This document shows positions 1 to 7,533 of a DNA stretch of 64,000 nt, in pieces. The stretch spans positions 48,677 through 112,676 of the forward strand of contig JAVTVY010025160.1 in NCBI GenBank assembly GCA_036873755.1. Direction: 5' to 3'. Both the position numbers and the translations under genes were made by a program. How positions within the stretch are numbered: position 1 is the stretch's first letter; each line of letters starts with the position of its first letter. This DNA is from Hanleya hanleyi. Its lineage: Eukaryota; Mollusca; Polyplacophora; Lepidopleurida; Hanleyidae. The notes under the pieces were generated by a model that worked only from the letters and a program-made list of their open reading frames with translations, was not told the origin of the DNA and searched no databases.

Positions 1-426
1 GGAGCATCGGATGGAGTGGGTAAGACGTGGAAGTGACGTCATTCTGCGCATGCGCAGTAGACCAAGGGTATGGAAATAGACGTTTTGGGATCTAGGAGAG
101 CCCCTAGTGGGCCGATTGGGTCGAGTGAGGTATCCATGTGAAGCCTATGTGAGGAAGCATCCGCTTGGACTAGCGTCTCGGCCGTTGTCAACATTCTGCG
201 CATGCGCAGACAGGGAATTGTGGGAAAAGGGTATGGAAATAGACGTTTTCGGGTCTAGGTGGGCCACTATTGGTCCGATTGGGTCGAGTGAGGTATCAAA
301 GTGAAGCATTCGTGAAGGGGCATCCAGTCATGGTTGGGTGCATGTAAAATTAGGATTTTGTCCAAAATATAAAAAGCGGAACACGGACTTTACCCCTAAA
401 ATAGGGGAAACCACCTATCAACCCTA
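1..426. repeat. Left inverted-repeat array of element A, partial
   Basis: Two units with the core GCGCATGCGC at about 46 and 198 (152 bp apart), each followed by a run like 'gggtatggaaatagacg' and by 'gaggtatc...gtgaagc'. It pairs in inverted orientation with 4344-4977. Open frames across it are by-products of the repeat. Confidence 0.85.
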
Positions 427-776
427 TCCCAATCTCGGAGCTCCAAGAGCTTCGGAGCTCCGAGTTCCAAGAGCTCCGGAACTCCGAATCCGATTGGCTG
501 GGTGCCAAGTTTTATATGGGCCGGGTGCCCATTGGCTCAGTGCCAAGTTTTTCGCTATAAAAAGGGGTTCATTTTGCAGTTCGGAGCTCCGGAGCTTCGA
601 AGCTCAGAGCTCCAAGAGCTCAGAAAGGAGCGCCAAGAGCTCCAAGAGCTCCGGAGCGCCGAGTTCCAAGAGCTCCGGAGCTCCGAGCTCAAAGAGTTCT
701 GGAGCTCCAAGGCTCCACCCCACGGGCGCTACCACCACCACCGGGCGTTGACATCCGCGAGCTCGGAGCTCTTGCA
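427..776. repeat. GAGCTC-rich array at the inner edge of the inverted repeat
   Basis: Dense palindromic blocks of the type GAGCTCCGGAGCTC and 'ccaagagctc' recur at 427-490 and 570-705. Similar blocks lie at the inner end of the right inverted repeat (4344-4415). Copy 2 has lost 78 bp of this array, as expected of an unstable minisatellite. The promoter at 492-565 lies between the two clusters. Confidence 0.75.
492..565 (+). promoter_or_regulatory. Distal promoter: two inverted CCAAT boxes and TATA
   Basis: GATTGGCTG near 493 and CATTGGCTC near 532 are inverted CCAAT motifs. A strong TATAAAAAGG sits at 556-565. A start site near 586 would give an mRNA with a leader of about 250 nt before the ATPase ATG at 840, including a very short upstream frame at 788 (ATG, two codons, TGA). 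That would fit weak leaky control of the ATPase, which is an inference. Confidence 0.55.
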
Positions 777-783
777 TATAAAC
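777..783 (+). promoter_or_regulatory. Proximal TATA box of the ATPase gene
   Basis: TATAAAC lies 63 bp upstream of the ATG at 840. This spacing resembles that of the other element genes. Confidence 0.5.
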
Positions 784-839
784 ACACATGCATCTGTGAA
801 AGCTTCATTATACGCCTGGTGTCCGTGGAGACGAGAGCC

Positions 840-2128
840 ATGGTTTACGCATGTCACTTGTGTTCGAAGTCATTTTCCACGCCATTTAATCTACGTAGAC
901 ATTCGCTTTCCATACATAATAATCGTATACAGCGAAGCCATCTCAAGGAACGGAGTCCCGATAACGCGCAAATTCAAAGTACGCGCGAAGAACGATCAAC
1001 ACCTAGGTCATACACGACAGTATTAGAGCATACTTATACGATGACGGTGAGCGGCCCTACGGGGTGTGGAAAGACGTCCTGGGTGATGAAGTTCTTAGAG
1101 GAAGGTGTGGCAACCCCAGCTCCGACACGCGTTGTATGGTGTTATAGCCAGTGGCAGCCCGCCTACGAAACTACGCGATTACAGAATGTGAGCTTCGTCC
1201 CAGGAATTCCTCACGACATAGACGAGCCGTATTACTTCGATTCCGAGCAGACCAACGTGGTAGTGCTCGATGATCTGATGAGTGCGGCCAAGGACAATTC
1301 GAAAATCGCCGACCTATTCACCAAAGGGTCCCATCATCGCAATCTGTCCGTCATCTATTTGACTCAGAATCTCTTTCCTCAAGGGAAGGCGTCCAGAGAT
1401 ATTGCCTTGAACTGTCAATACTTTGTGTTATTCTCCAACCCCATCGATAGAGCACAAATCCGTGTGTTTGGTAGTCGAATTTATCCTCAGAACATCGACC
1501 ATTTCATGCAGGTGTTTCAAGGGGCGACAAGTCGTCCCTACGGCTACCCGTTCGTAGATTTAAAGGCCCATACCCCCGAAGATTGTCGGCTGACGACCCA
1601 CCTGTTACCCGGCGAGGGATCACCGCAGCCCCTACGCCATCCACCGAGTCCACATCTGGCAGAGCAGCAGCAGCAACCCGCTCCCGTACAGCGTGTCCCC
1701 TTCATACCATTTAGTGCCCGACTACCACCCAACCGTGAAGGATCAACCCAAACCCGTACAAGGGAATGAACATAATGTGAACTCGAGGCTATGGAAGGAT
1801 TTGTTCAAAGAAAGTATGGACGCCGAGCTGGGCGAGATGTTGGAGGCCGCAGGAAACAAGTTTCATCGCAAAGGGTATTCGAAAGAGGAAGCCGCAATTT
1901 TAGCCCATAATACTTTGGCACCCAGACTACGACTTACGTCAGCAGTATGCCCACCTCCTAACCCATATAAAATTGCTGGACAAGGACCCGGTCCATATGG
2001 AAATCGAAAGAACAGCGTCGATGTTGAAAACCTCGGGCATGAACTGGAAAGCGGCGTATGTCACAGCAATAGCACAAAAGAAACATTTGTTCGAACGCAT
2101 CATTAAGATCAAAAACGTCTCACTATAA
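840..2128 (+). pseudogene. C2H2 finger + A32/FtsK-type packaging ATPase, frameshifted
   Basis: Polinton packaging-type ATPase, the motor thought to pump DNA into capsids. The ATG at 840 sits in a perfect CCATGG context; the GTG upstream at 819 is not a credible eukaryotic start. The first open part runs 840-1769 (309 codons). It has a C2H2 finger with C5, C8, H21, H26, then Walker A GPTGCGKT at 72-79, Walker B VVVLDDL near 140-146 and a downstream LTQN sensor-like motif. Against the open homologue at 39632-40738 there is a 1-bp gain near 1710 and a 5-bp loss near 1931. The C-terminal helical domain is therefore broken over three frames and ends around 2128, inside the next TATA box. The element at 5865-11647 shares both lesions, so they predate the duplication. 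A truncated finger-ATPase could still be made. Function is inferred from motifs. Confidence 0.8.
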
Positions 2129-2131
2129 ATA
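2124..2131 (+). promoter_or_regulatory. TATA box of the 121-aa gene
   Basis: TATAAATA lies 39 bp upstream of the ATG at 2163 and overlaps the broken end of the ATPase gene. Confidence 0.6.
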
Positions 2132-2162
2132 GACCACACGGCACCAGTCTCCTCATTTCACC

Positions 2163-2528
2163 ATGAGCACTGCAGAGTCCAACTTGTTTGAACTCAACAA
2201 CGAGGATATGGTAGCCGAAGCGTTACGTCAAGCCAATGTCGATGCTATTATTGATACAGCGCAAGGTGGAATCAATAACCAACGCATGCGTTGTCACCTT
2301 ATCACGCTCATAGATGACATCCAATGGGTGACACGCGTATGTCTTCTGCTGCATAAGAAACAGATAGTACCAGAAGAGGATACCAACACAACTACCCGTG
2401 CCCAGAATCTGCTGACCCTGCATGAGGCATTTCAAACCTTTATGGAGACCCAGCTGGAGACGGGAAATTATCTTCTTCAACCTCCAACATCAACGTCCAG
2501 TGATGATGGACATGGCATAACGCGTTGA
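2163..2528 (+). CDS. Element protein 2, small helical protein, 121 aa, unknown
   Basis: The ATG at 2163 (context accATGa) follows a TATAAATA box by 39 bp, and the frame is open to TGA at 2526-2528. I do not recognise the family. The protein looks largely alpha-helical (stretches near residues 8-25, 40-66 and 80-103), has no signal peptide, membrane segment or metal motif, and ends in a Ser/Thr/Asp-rich tail. It lies between the ATPase and the finger-acidic gene on the same strand. Copy 2 keeps it open despite a 24-bp in-frame loss, and it is absent from the element at 36315-43066. It is thus an optional gene of the family, possibly a regulator or small virion component. That role is a guess. 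Confidence 0.6.
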   Translation: MSTAESNLFELNNEDMVAEALRQANVDAIIDTAQGGINNQRMRCHLITLIDDIQWVTRVCLLLHKKQIVPEEDTNTTTRAQNLLTLHEAFQTFMETQLETGNYLLQPPTSTSSDDGHGITR

Positions 2529-2706
2529 GACAGGTATGGAGACGGGCGTTGAGACGGACGTTATGGCGTTGAGACGGGCGTTAAAGCGTTGAGATGGGCG
2601 CGGACGGGCGTCACTATATTTCGATGTATTGGTGTCTAGAAAAATGAGAGCATTTGAGCTAATTCACCAGGGCGTTGAAGCGTTAAGCTAAGCGTTGACG
2701 GGCGTC
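2526..2706 (+). promoter_or_regulatory. GGCGTT-repeat regulatory module upstream of gene 3
   Basis: GGCGTT/GCGTTGA words recur roughly every 10-20 bp, split by a stretch with 'tgtctagaaaaat' and 'aattcaccaggg'. The module runs straight into the TATA box of gene 3. A related module closes the gene block at 4190-4340, and both recur in the other copies and in the element at 36315-43066. Conservation outside genes suggests protein binding sites, perhaps for the element's own zinc fingers. Confidence 0.55.
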
Positions 2707-2714
2707 TATAAAAG
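2707..2714 (+). promoter_or_regulatory. TATA box of gene 3
   Basis: TATAAAAG lies 54 bp upstream of the ATG at 2761. It fixes the start: the longer frame beginning at 2695 with TTG starts upstream of this box. Confidence 0.65.
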
Positions 2715-2760
2715 GAAGTGTATTCCCCAAAACACGCACAGTCGACGTTCAACCGTCAAC

Positions 2761-3312
2761 ATGGCTTATACTTGCTCTGAGTGCGAACACACGTTCACCA
2801 GACATTACGATATGATGCGACACCAGAAAAATATACATGGGATTGAAGACTCCGTTGAATCGGATGCTGATACAGAGATTGATGAGAGTGTATCGACTGA
2901 TACCGAAACCGAGATTGCTGACAGTCTATCTACTGATACGGAGAGCTTACAGCCTACATCCCAGGAAAGTGAGGCAGAGCCTACTTTCTGGGATCGCATT
3001 GTGACAGCCGCTATCAATACTCACGCTGCAGCGATCGAGGACGCCGGACAGGATAACTTACAACAGGCGTATACCCAAATGCGCACCCGCATCAGGAAAA
3101 CAGCCATGGCGATCTATGAACAGTATACCTTACTACCGCTTGAAATGGAGGGCGACTCCTCGCACAGGTCCATCATGAAGACCAAGCGTCACTTGGAAGA
3201 GAATATGGGGCTACCACCCACCGAGGCCCTGGAAAATGCGATCAGAATGCGCAAACAACTGTTTCAGGACATGCTGCCCGACGAATATCCAGGCCTGCAC
3301 GAGGAGGACTAG
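2761..3312 (+). CDS. Element protein 3: C2H2 finger, acidic linker, helical domain, 183 aa
   Basis: The start is the ATG at 2761, 54 bp after TATAAAAG. Residues 3-26 form one C2H2 finger (C5, C8, H21, H26; CX2CX12HX4H). About 29-80 is very acidic and Ser/Thr-rich with two imperfect repeats around 'STDTE'. About 82-175 is a helical domain starting FWDRI, with conserved RIRK, an HRSIMKT stretch and a KQLF near the end. The same domain plan, including the finger spacing, is seen in the ATPase gene of this family, so the two are probably paralogous outside the ATPase module. A single finger with an acidic region suggests a DNA-binding regulator or DNA-associated virion protein; that is inference. 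It is open in all three larger elements, with mostly substitutions between copies. Confidence 0.75.
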   Translation: MAYTCSECEHTFTRHYDMMRHQKNIHGIEDSVESDADTEIDESVSTDTETEIADSLSTDTESLQPTSQESEAEPTFWDRIVTAAINTHAAAIEDAGQDNLQQAYTQMRTRIRKTAMAIYEQYTLLPLEMEGDSSHRSIMKTKRHLEENMGLPPTEALENAIRMRKQLFQDMLPDEYPGLHEED

Positions 3313-3458
3313 AACAAAAGGATGAAACTTTCTGAAACGGCGACTTCTGATTGGACAGCCGAGAATATCTAACGGGCAAGAAAGAATATGACTGATACAA
3401 AGGACGGCCTCTGATTGGACAAGAGTCTTCTTGAATTCTAAACCTACCCATCTCTAAC
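3313..3458 (+). repeat. Direct repeat DR1, promoter of gene 4
   Basis: A block of about 150 bp starts right after the gene 3 stop and recurs at about 3914-4075. Shared runs include 'ctttctgaaacggcgactt' and 'ctgattgga'. It holds two inverted CCAAT boxes (ATTGG at 3350 and 3414) and leads into the gene 4 TATA box, so this copy serves as a promoter. Confidence 0.75.
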
Positions 3459-3466
3459 TATAAATA
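3459..3466 (+). promoter_or_regulatory. TATA box of gene 4
   Basis: TATAAATA lies 41 bp after the second inverted CCAAT box. An mRNA start about 30 bp downstream excludes the ATG at 3485 and favours the ATG at 3521. Confidence 0.65.
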
Positions 3467-3520
3467 CGGAAACACGCATGTTAGATGTACATTCTCACAG
3501 CCTGTACCAGACCCGATCAA

Positions 3521-3877
3521 ATGGAGAAGCCAGCCAATTCCAAGGCAGACGAGCAATCGTTGAAGATTGACGAAAAGGTGCCGGTTCCCGCTCGACTCCC
3601 CAAAAGAGTTACCAAAAGATACCCACCCATAACTATGGAAATGATAGATGATTTCTTCAGTGTGGGTTACAGTTCAACCAGGGGAGAGCCCGGGGATCTT
3701 CGCTACCATCGCCAGCGATGCCTGACCTGCCTTGAAGGTGTACCCTTGGCCGGGTGTGATCTTTGCATGAGGAGAGAGAATCTTTCCAGTGGGCGAAGTG
3801 AGAGCTTGCCACCAAAGGCCGTTTTTTCCTTGTATGGAAAAATATGGCCGCGATTATCTCGAAAGAGAGACTTGTAA
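3521..3877 (+). CDS. Element protein 4, Cys-knuckle protein, 118 aa, unknown
   Basis: I chose the ATG at 3521 (aaATGg) because the TATA box at 3459-3466 would start the mRNA at about the upstream ATG (3485). The protein is basic. Its N-terminal third is rich in Lys and Glu, followed by a Pro/Lys/Arg stretch. A CX2CX8CX2C pattern (from RCLTC to CDLC, about residues 69-84) could bind one zinc, and the tail is basic. I do not recognise the family. The gene lies between two direct repeats (3313-3458 and 3914-4075) with its own CCAAT/TATA promoter and is missing in the element at 36315-43066. It therefore behaves like an accessory cassette. It is unchanged in copy 2. Confidence 0.6.
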   Translation: MEKPANSKADEQSLKIDEKVPVPARLPKRVTKRYPPITMEMIDDFFSVGYSSTRGEPGDLRYHRQRCLTCLEGVPLAGCDLCMRRENLSSGRSESLPPKAVFSLYGKIWPRLSRKRDL

Positions 3878-3913
3878 CATATATACAGACAGATGAATGA
3901 ATGAGTAAAAATC

Positions 3914-4075
3914 ATATTAGATCACACCGAACAAAGATGGAACTTTCTGAAACGGCGACTTCTGATTGGATAGCCGAGAATACATCTAACGGGCAAGAAC
4001 GAATATGACAGGACCAAATGGTGGCCTCTGATTGGATAAGAGACTTCATGAATTGTAAACACACCCAACGCGGCT
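3914..4075 (+). repeat. Direct repeat DR2 after gene 4
   Basis: Second copy of the DR1 block, with both inverted CCAAT boxes but without the TATA end. Its first bases ('agatcacaccgaacaaag') match the sequence directly after the finger gene stop in the element at 36315-43066. So this copy looks like the original 3' flank of gene 3, with DR1 plus gene 4 inserted before it. Confidence 0.7.
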
Positions 4076-4108
4076 CCCCCAGCGTGGGTATGTTATGATG
4101 GAGGGGAA

Positions 4109-4114
4109 AATAAA
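4109..4114 (+). terminator. Shared polyadenylation signal
   Basis: AATAAA follows the last gene, then 'ctatatgaaaaaaa' and a TTG microsatellite (about 4131-4178, two blocks split by 'ctctcatc'). The same signal and microsatellite lie behind the genes of the third element, so the + strand genes probably share one 3' end. Confidence 0.55.
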
Positions 4115-4189
4115 CTATATGAAAAAAACTTGTTGTTGTTGTTGTTCTCTCATCTTTGTTGTTGTTGTTCTCTCATCTATCTACATCAT

Positions 4190-4340
4190 GGCGTCAAGGC
4201 GTTATGTTAGGGCGTACCGACGAACGTTGACGGACGTCACTGCATTTCCAATGAATTAGTGTCTAGAAAAATCAGAGTTTTTGGGCTAATTCACCAGGGC
4301 GTTGAAGCGTTGAGCTTGGCGTTGGCGGGCGTTGCTACAA
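4190..4340 (+). repeat. Second GGCGTT module at the 3' end of the gene block
   Basis: This is a diverged copy of the module at 2526-2706, sharing 'gtctagaaaaat', 'aattcaccagggcgttgaa' and 'gcgttggcgggcgt', but with no TATA box or gene behind it. The two modules thus bracket genes 3 and 4. Confidence 0.65.
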
Positions 4341-4343
4341 GAG

Positions 4344-4977
4344 AACTCGGAGCTCCGGAGCTCTTGGAACTCGGAGCTCCGGAGCTCTTGGAACTCGAGC
4401 TCCGGAGCTCCAATTGGGATAGGGTTGATAGGTGGTTTCCCCTATTTTAGGGGTAAAGTCCGTGTTCCGCTTTTTATATTTTCGGACAAAATCCTAATTT
4501 TACATGCACCCACCCATGACTGGATGCCCCTTCATGAATGCTTCACTTTGATACCTCACTCGACTCCATAGGACCACTAGTGGCCCACCTAGACCCGAAA
4601 ACGTCTATTTCCATACCCTTGGTCACCGCGCATGCGCAGAATGTCGATATTTCAACCTCACACCCAGCCCATCGGATGCCCCTTTACGAATGCTTCATAT
4701 TGATACCTCACTCAACTCCATCGGACCATTAGTGGCTGCCCTAGACCCCAAAACGTCTATTTCCATACCCTTGGTCGACCGCGCATGCGCAGAATGACGA
4801 TATTTCAACCCCACACCCAACCCGGTAGATGCGCCTTCACGAATGCTTCACTTTGATACCTCACTCGACCCAATCGGACCATGCAGCGTATTTGAAGTCT
4901 AGGGACTACTTTTTCTCCGCGGAAGCTTTTTCCCGCGACCGCATCACCGCCAGACCGCATCACCGCGGAAGAATACA
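4344..4977. repeat. Right inverted repeat of element A
   Basis: From inside out: GAGCTCCGGAGCTC blocks, a shared segment with 'ctattttaggggtaaag', then two palindrome units (GCGCATGCGC at 4628 and 4791) and an outer end with 'gaccgcatcaccgc'. It is the reverse complement of parts of 5865-7130. It has only two palindromes against six on the left arm of copy 2, so the arms are unequal. Confidence 0.8.
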
Positions 4978-5318
4978 TGCCCAGGGGCCCTTTGTCGGAA
5001 CTATAGCGACCCGGAGTACCTCCCCCTAGATTGGAACTCTTCTGTGTTGGGAGGTAGATTTTCTCTCCAATATGCAAATTTTTGAGGTCATTTAAGTGCA
5101 AAGAGGTCAATGAGACCTGTTTTGCTTGAACACTACTACTAACTGAATTTTACATGCCCCGGCCCTTCAGAGTTGTCTTCACCCTTCGTGTACAGATGTC
5201 GCCACGGTCGACGTAATACGGATGTTTGGATTCTACAGACGCTGTTTTATAGGTTATGAATATATGCGGAATGACATTGATTAGTCCGACCACGAGAAGC
5301 TCGATACTCGTGTCGCTA
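4978..5318. other. Flank of element A, no gene seen
   Basis: This stretch is duplicated in copy 2 (11648-11988). No credible gene is visible: the - strand frame of 127 codons over 5150-5533 runs out of the fold-back that follows. Confidence 0.5.
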
Positions 5319-5670
5319 TGGAGGCCGGATGTGGCCATCTTGAGTTTTCGCGTATTTGCATCGATAATAGTAACGCTAAAACGCGACAATGTGAACACGG
5401 GAAAACACGGTGACGCAAAAATGTGATGCAAAAACGTGATGCGAAGACACGAAAACGTGATGCGAAAACACAGCGCGAAAATGCGAAAACGTGAAAATGT
5501 GACGAGAAAAGTTGAAAACGCGATGCGAAACACGTTTCACGATTTCGGGTTTTCGCGTCGCGTTTTCGTATTATCGCGTTTTAGTTTTTTCGCATCGCGT
5601 TTTCGTGTCTTCGCGTTACTATTATCGATGCGGAAACGCGAAAACACGAGATGGCCGCATCCGGCTTCCA
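5319..5670. mobile_element. CG-rich fold-back element
   Basis: The ends are inverted copies (left 'tggaggccggatgtggccat', right 'atggccgcatccggcttcca'). Both arms continue with 'tcgataatagtaacgc' and CG-bearing runs such as 'cgaaaacgcgatg'. The middle is a degenerate minisatellite of the same word. I see no clear target duplication or coding capacity. Confidence 0.65.
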
Positions 5671-5682
5671 CACAGTCAGAAA

Positions 5683-5835
5683 CATGGTGTTAGCCCAACA
5701 CTCTTCTTTGGTGTTGAGGGCTAGTCAACCCTATAAGGTGGTGTTGAGAAATGGTGTTGACCAATGTGAAAACTCAAAAATGGTGTTGAAGCCTGTTCAA
5801 CACCAAATAATAGTTTTGGTCAACACCAGTAAAGG
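5683..5835. repeat. CAACACC/GGTGTTG degenerate repeat
   Basis: 'GGTGTTGA' and its complement recur on both strands every 10-30 bp. Copy 1 is cut at 5835, where copy 2 starts. The same family is at 12353-12660 and about 23400-23590. Confidence 0.65.
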
Positions 5836-5864
5836 CCACTATAGGTCTGGCAACCTTTGACCTT

Positions 5865-7252
5865 TGTATTCCTCCGCGGTGATGTGGTCATGTCTGGCGG
5901 TGATGCGGTCGCGGAAAAAAGCTTCCCCGGAGAAAAAGTAGTCCCCAGAATTCAAATACGCTGCATAGTCCGATTGGGTCGTATGAGGTATCAATGTGAA
6001 GCATTCGTGAAGGGGCATCTGATGGGCTGGGTGCGGGGTTGAAATAGCGTCATTCTGCGCATGCGCGGTGGACCAAGGGTATGGAAATAGACTTTTTGGG
6101 GTCTAGGGGAGCCACTAATGGTCCAATTGGGTCATATGAGGTATCAATGTGAAGCATTCGTAAAGGGGCATCTGATGAGCTGGGTGTGGGGTTGAAATAT
6201 CGGCATTCTGCGCATGCGCGGTGGACCAAGGGTATGGAAATAGACGTTTTCGGGTCTTTGTGGGCCACTAGTGGTCCTATGGAGTCGTATGAGGTATCAA
6301 TGTGAAGCCTATGTGAGGGGGCATCCGCCTGGACTAGTGTCTCGGCCGTTGTCAACATTCTGTGCATGCGCAGACAGGGAATTGTGGGAAAAGGGTATGG
6401 AGATAGAGGTTTTGGGATCTAGGTAAGCCCCTAGTGGTCCGATGGGGTCAAGTGAGGTATCAATGTGAAGCATATGTGAGGGGGCATCTGCCTGGACTAG
6501 TGTCTCGGTCGTTGTCAACATTCTGCGCATGCGCAGACAGGGAATTGTGGGAAAAGGGTATGAGAATAGACGTTTTGGAGTCTAGGTGGACCACTATTGG
6601 CGCTATGGAGTCGTATGAGGTATCCATGTGAAACATTCGTGATGGAGCATCGGATGGAGTGGGTAAGACGTGGAAGTGACGTCATTCTGCGCATGCGCAG
6701 TAGACCAAGGGTATGGAAATAGACGTTTTGGGATCTAGGAGAGCCCCTAGTGGGCCGATTGGGTCGAGTGAGGTATCCATGTGAAGCCTATGTGAGGGAG
6801 CATGCGCTTGGACTAGCGTCTCGGCCGTTGTCAACATTCTGCGCATGCGCAGACAGGGAATTGTGGGAAAAGGGTATGGAAATAGACGTTTTCGGGTCTA
6901 GGTGGGCCACTATTGGTCCGATTGGGTCGAGTGAGGTATCAAAGTGAAGCATTCGTGAAGGGGCATCCAGTCATGGGTGGGTGCATGTAACATTAGGATT
7001 TTGTCCAAAATATAAAAAGCGGAACACGGACTTTACCCCTAAAATAGGGGAAACCACCTATCAACCCTATCCCAATCTCGGAGCTCCAAGAGCTTCGGAG
7101 CTCCGAGTTCCAAGAGCTCCGGAAGGATTTTGTCCAAAATATAAAAAGCGGAACACGGACTTTACCCCTAAAATAGGGGAAACCACCTATCAACCCTATC
7201 CCAATCTCGGAGCTCCAAGAGCTTCGGAGCTCCGAGTTCCAAGAGCTCCGGA
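5865..7252. repeat. Left inverted repeat of element B, six palindrome units
   Basis: GCGCATGCGC or a one-base variant lies at 6057, 6210, 6362, 6525, 6689 and 6841 (spacings 153, 152, 163, 164, 152). After them 6995-7123 is duplicated in tandem as 7124-7252 (129 bp), a change not seen in copy 1. Confidence 0.8.
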
Positions 7253-7470
7253 ACTCCGAATCCGATTGGCTGGGTGCCAAGTTTTATATGGGCCGGGTGC
7301 CCATTGGCTCAGTGCCAAGTTTTTCGCTATAAAAAGGGGTTCATTTTGCAGTTCGGAGCTCCGGAGCTTCGAAGCTCAGAGCTCAAAGAGTTCTGGAGCT
7401 CCAAGGCTCCACCCCACGGGCGCTACCACCACCACCGGGCGTTGACATCCGCGAGCTCGGAGCTCTTGCA
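7253..7470 (+). promoter_or_regulatory. GAGCTC array with CCAAT/TATA promoter, copy B
   Basis: Matches 481-776 but is 78 bp shorter in the GAGCTC array. The distal TATAAAAAGG lies at 7328. Confidence 0.55.
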
Positions 7471-7477
7471 TATAAAC
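7471..7477 (+). promoter_or_regulatory. Proximal TATA box, ATPase copy B
   Basis: TATAAAC lies 63 bp before the ATG at 7534. Confidence 0.5.
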
Positions 7478-7533
7478 ACACATGCATCTGTGAAAGCTTC
7501 ATTATACGCCTGGTGTCCGTGGAGACGAGAGCC

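Larger units (their letters stand above)
1..4977 (+). mobile_element. Polinton-like miniature element A (left end cut by window)
   Basis: Four genes on the + strand (finger-ATPase-helical pseudogene, 121-aa helical protein, finger-acidic-helical protein, 118-aa Cys-knuckle protein) lie between inverted arrays of TGCGCATGCGCA units. The ATPase type, the compact one-strand layout and kinship with the element at 36315-43066 place it with Polinton/Maverick elements. The right inverted repeat ends at 4977 with CCGCGGAAGAATACA. Those ends do not start with AG or show a 6-bp duplication, so they are either not the original termini or belong to a subfamily with other ends. No integrase or polymerase is present. 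Confidence 0.75.
1..5835. repeat. Tandem duplication unit, copy 1 (left end outside window)
   Basis: The sequence from base 1 recurs from base 6644 with near identity. The offset is 6643 at the start and 6670 at the end because of a few indels. Copy 1 ends at about 5835, where it joins the start of copy 2. The unit contains a Polinton-like element plus flanking fold-back and CAACACC-rich DNA, so flanking DNA was duplicated with the element. It could be a recent tandem duplication or two haplotypes laid end to end by an assembler. Confidence 0.9.

Noticed and set aside
107..304. 65-aa frame repeated at 6750-6947
   Set aside because: Lies inside inverted-repeat units and starts without ATG; conserved only because the repeat is.
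604..789. Leu/Glu-rich - strand peptide (ELLELGAPE type)
   Set aside because: Translation of the GAGCTC palindrome array; no gene features.
819..839. Upstream GTG start of the ATPase
   Set aside because: Not a credible start in a eukaryote, and the ATG at 840 has perfect context.
2695..2760. Longer start of gene 3 at a TTG
   Set aside because: It begins upstream of the TATA box at 2707, so it would not be in the mRNA.
5150..5533. 127-codon - strand frame (also 11820-12203)
   Set aside because: Its first half is the fold-back minisatellite read backwards; no domain or promoter.
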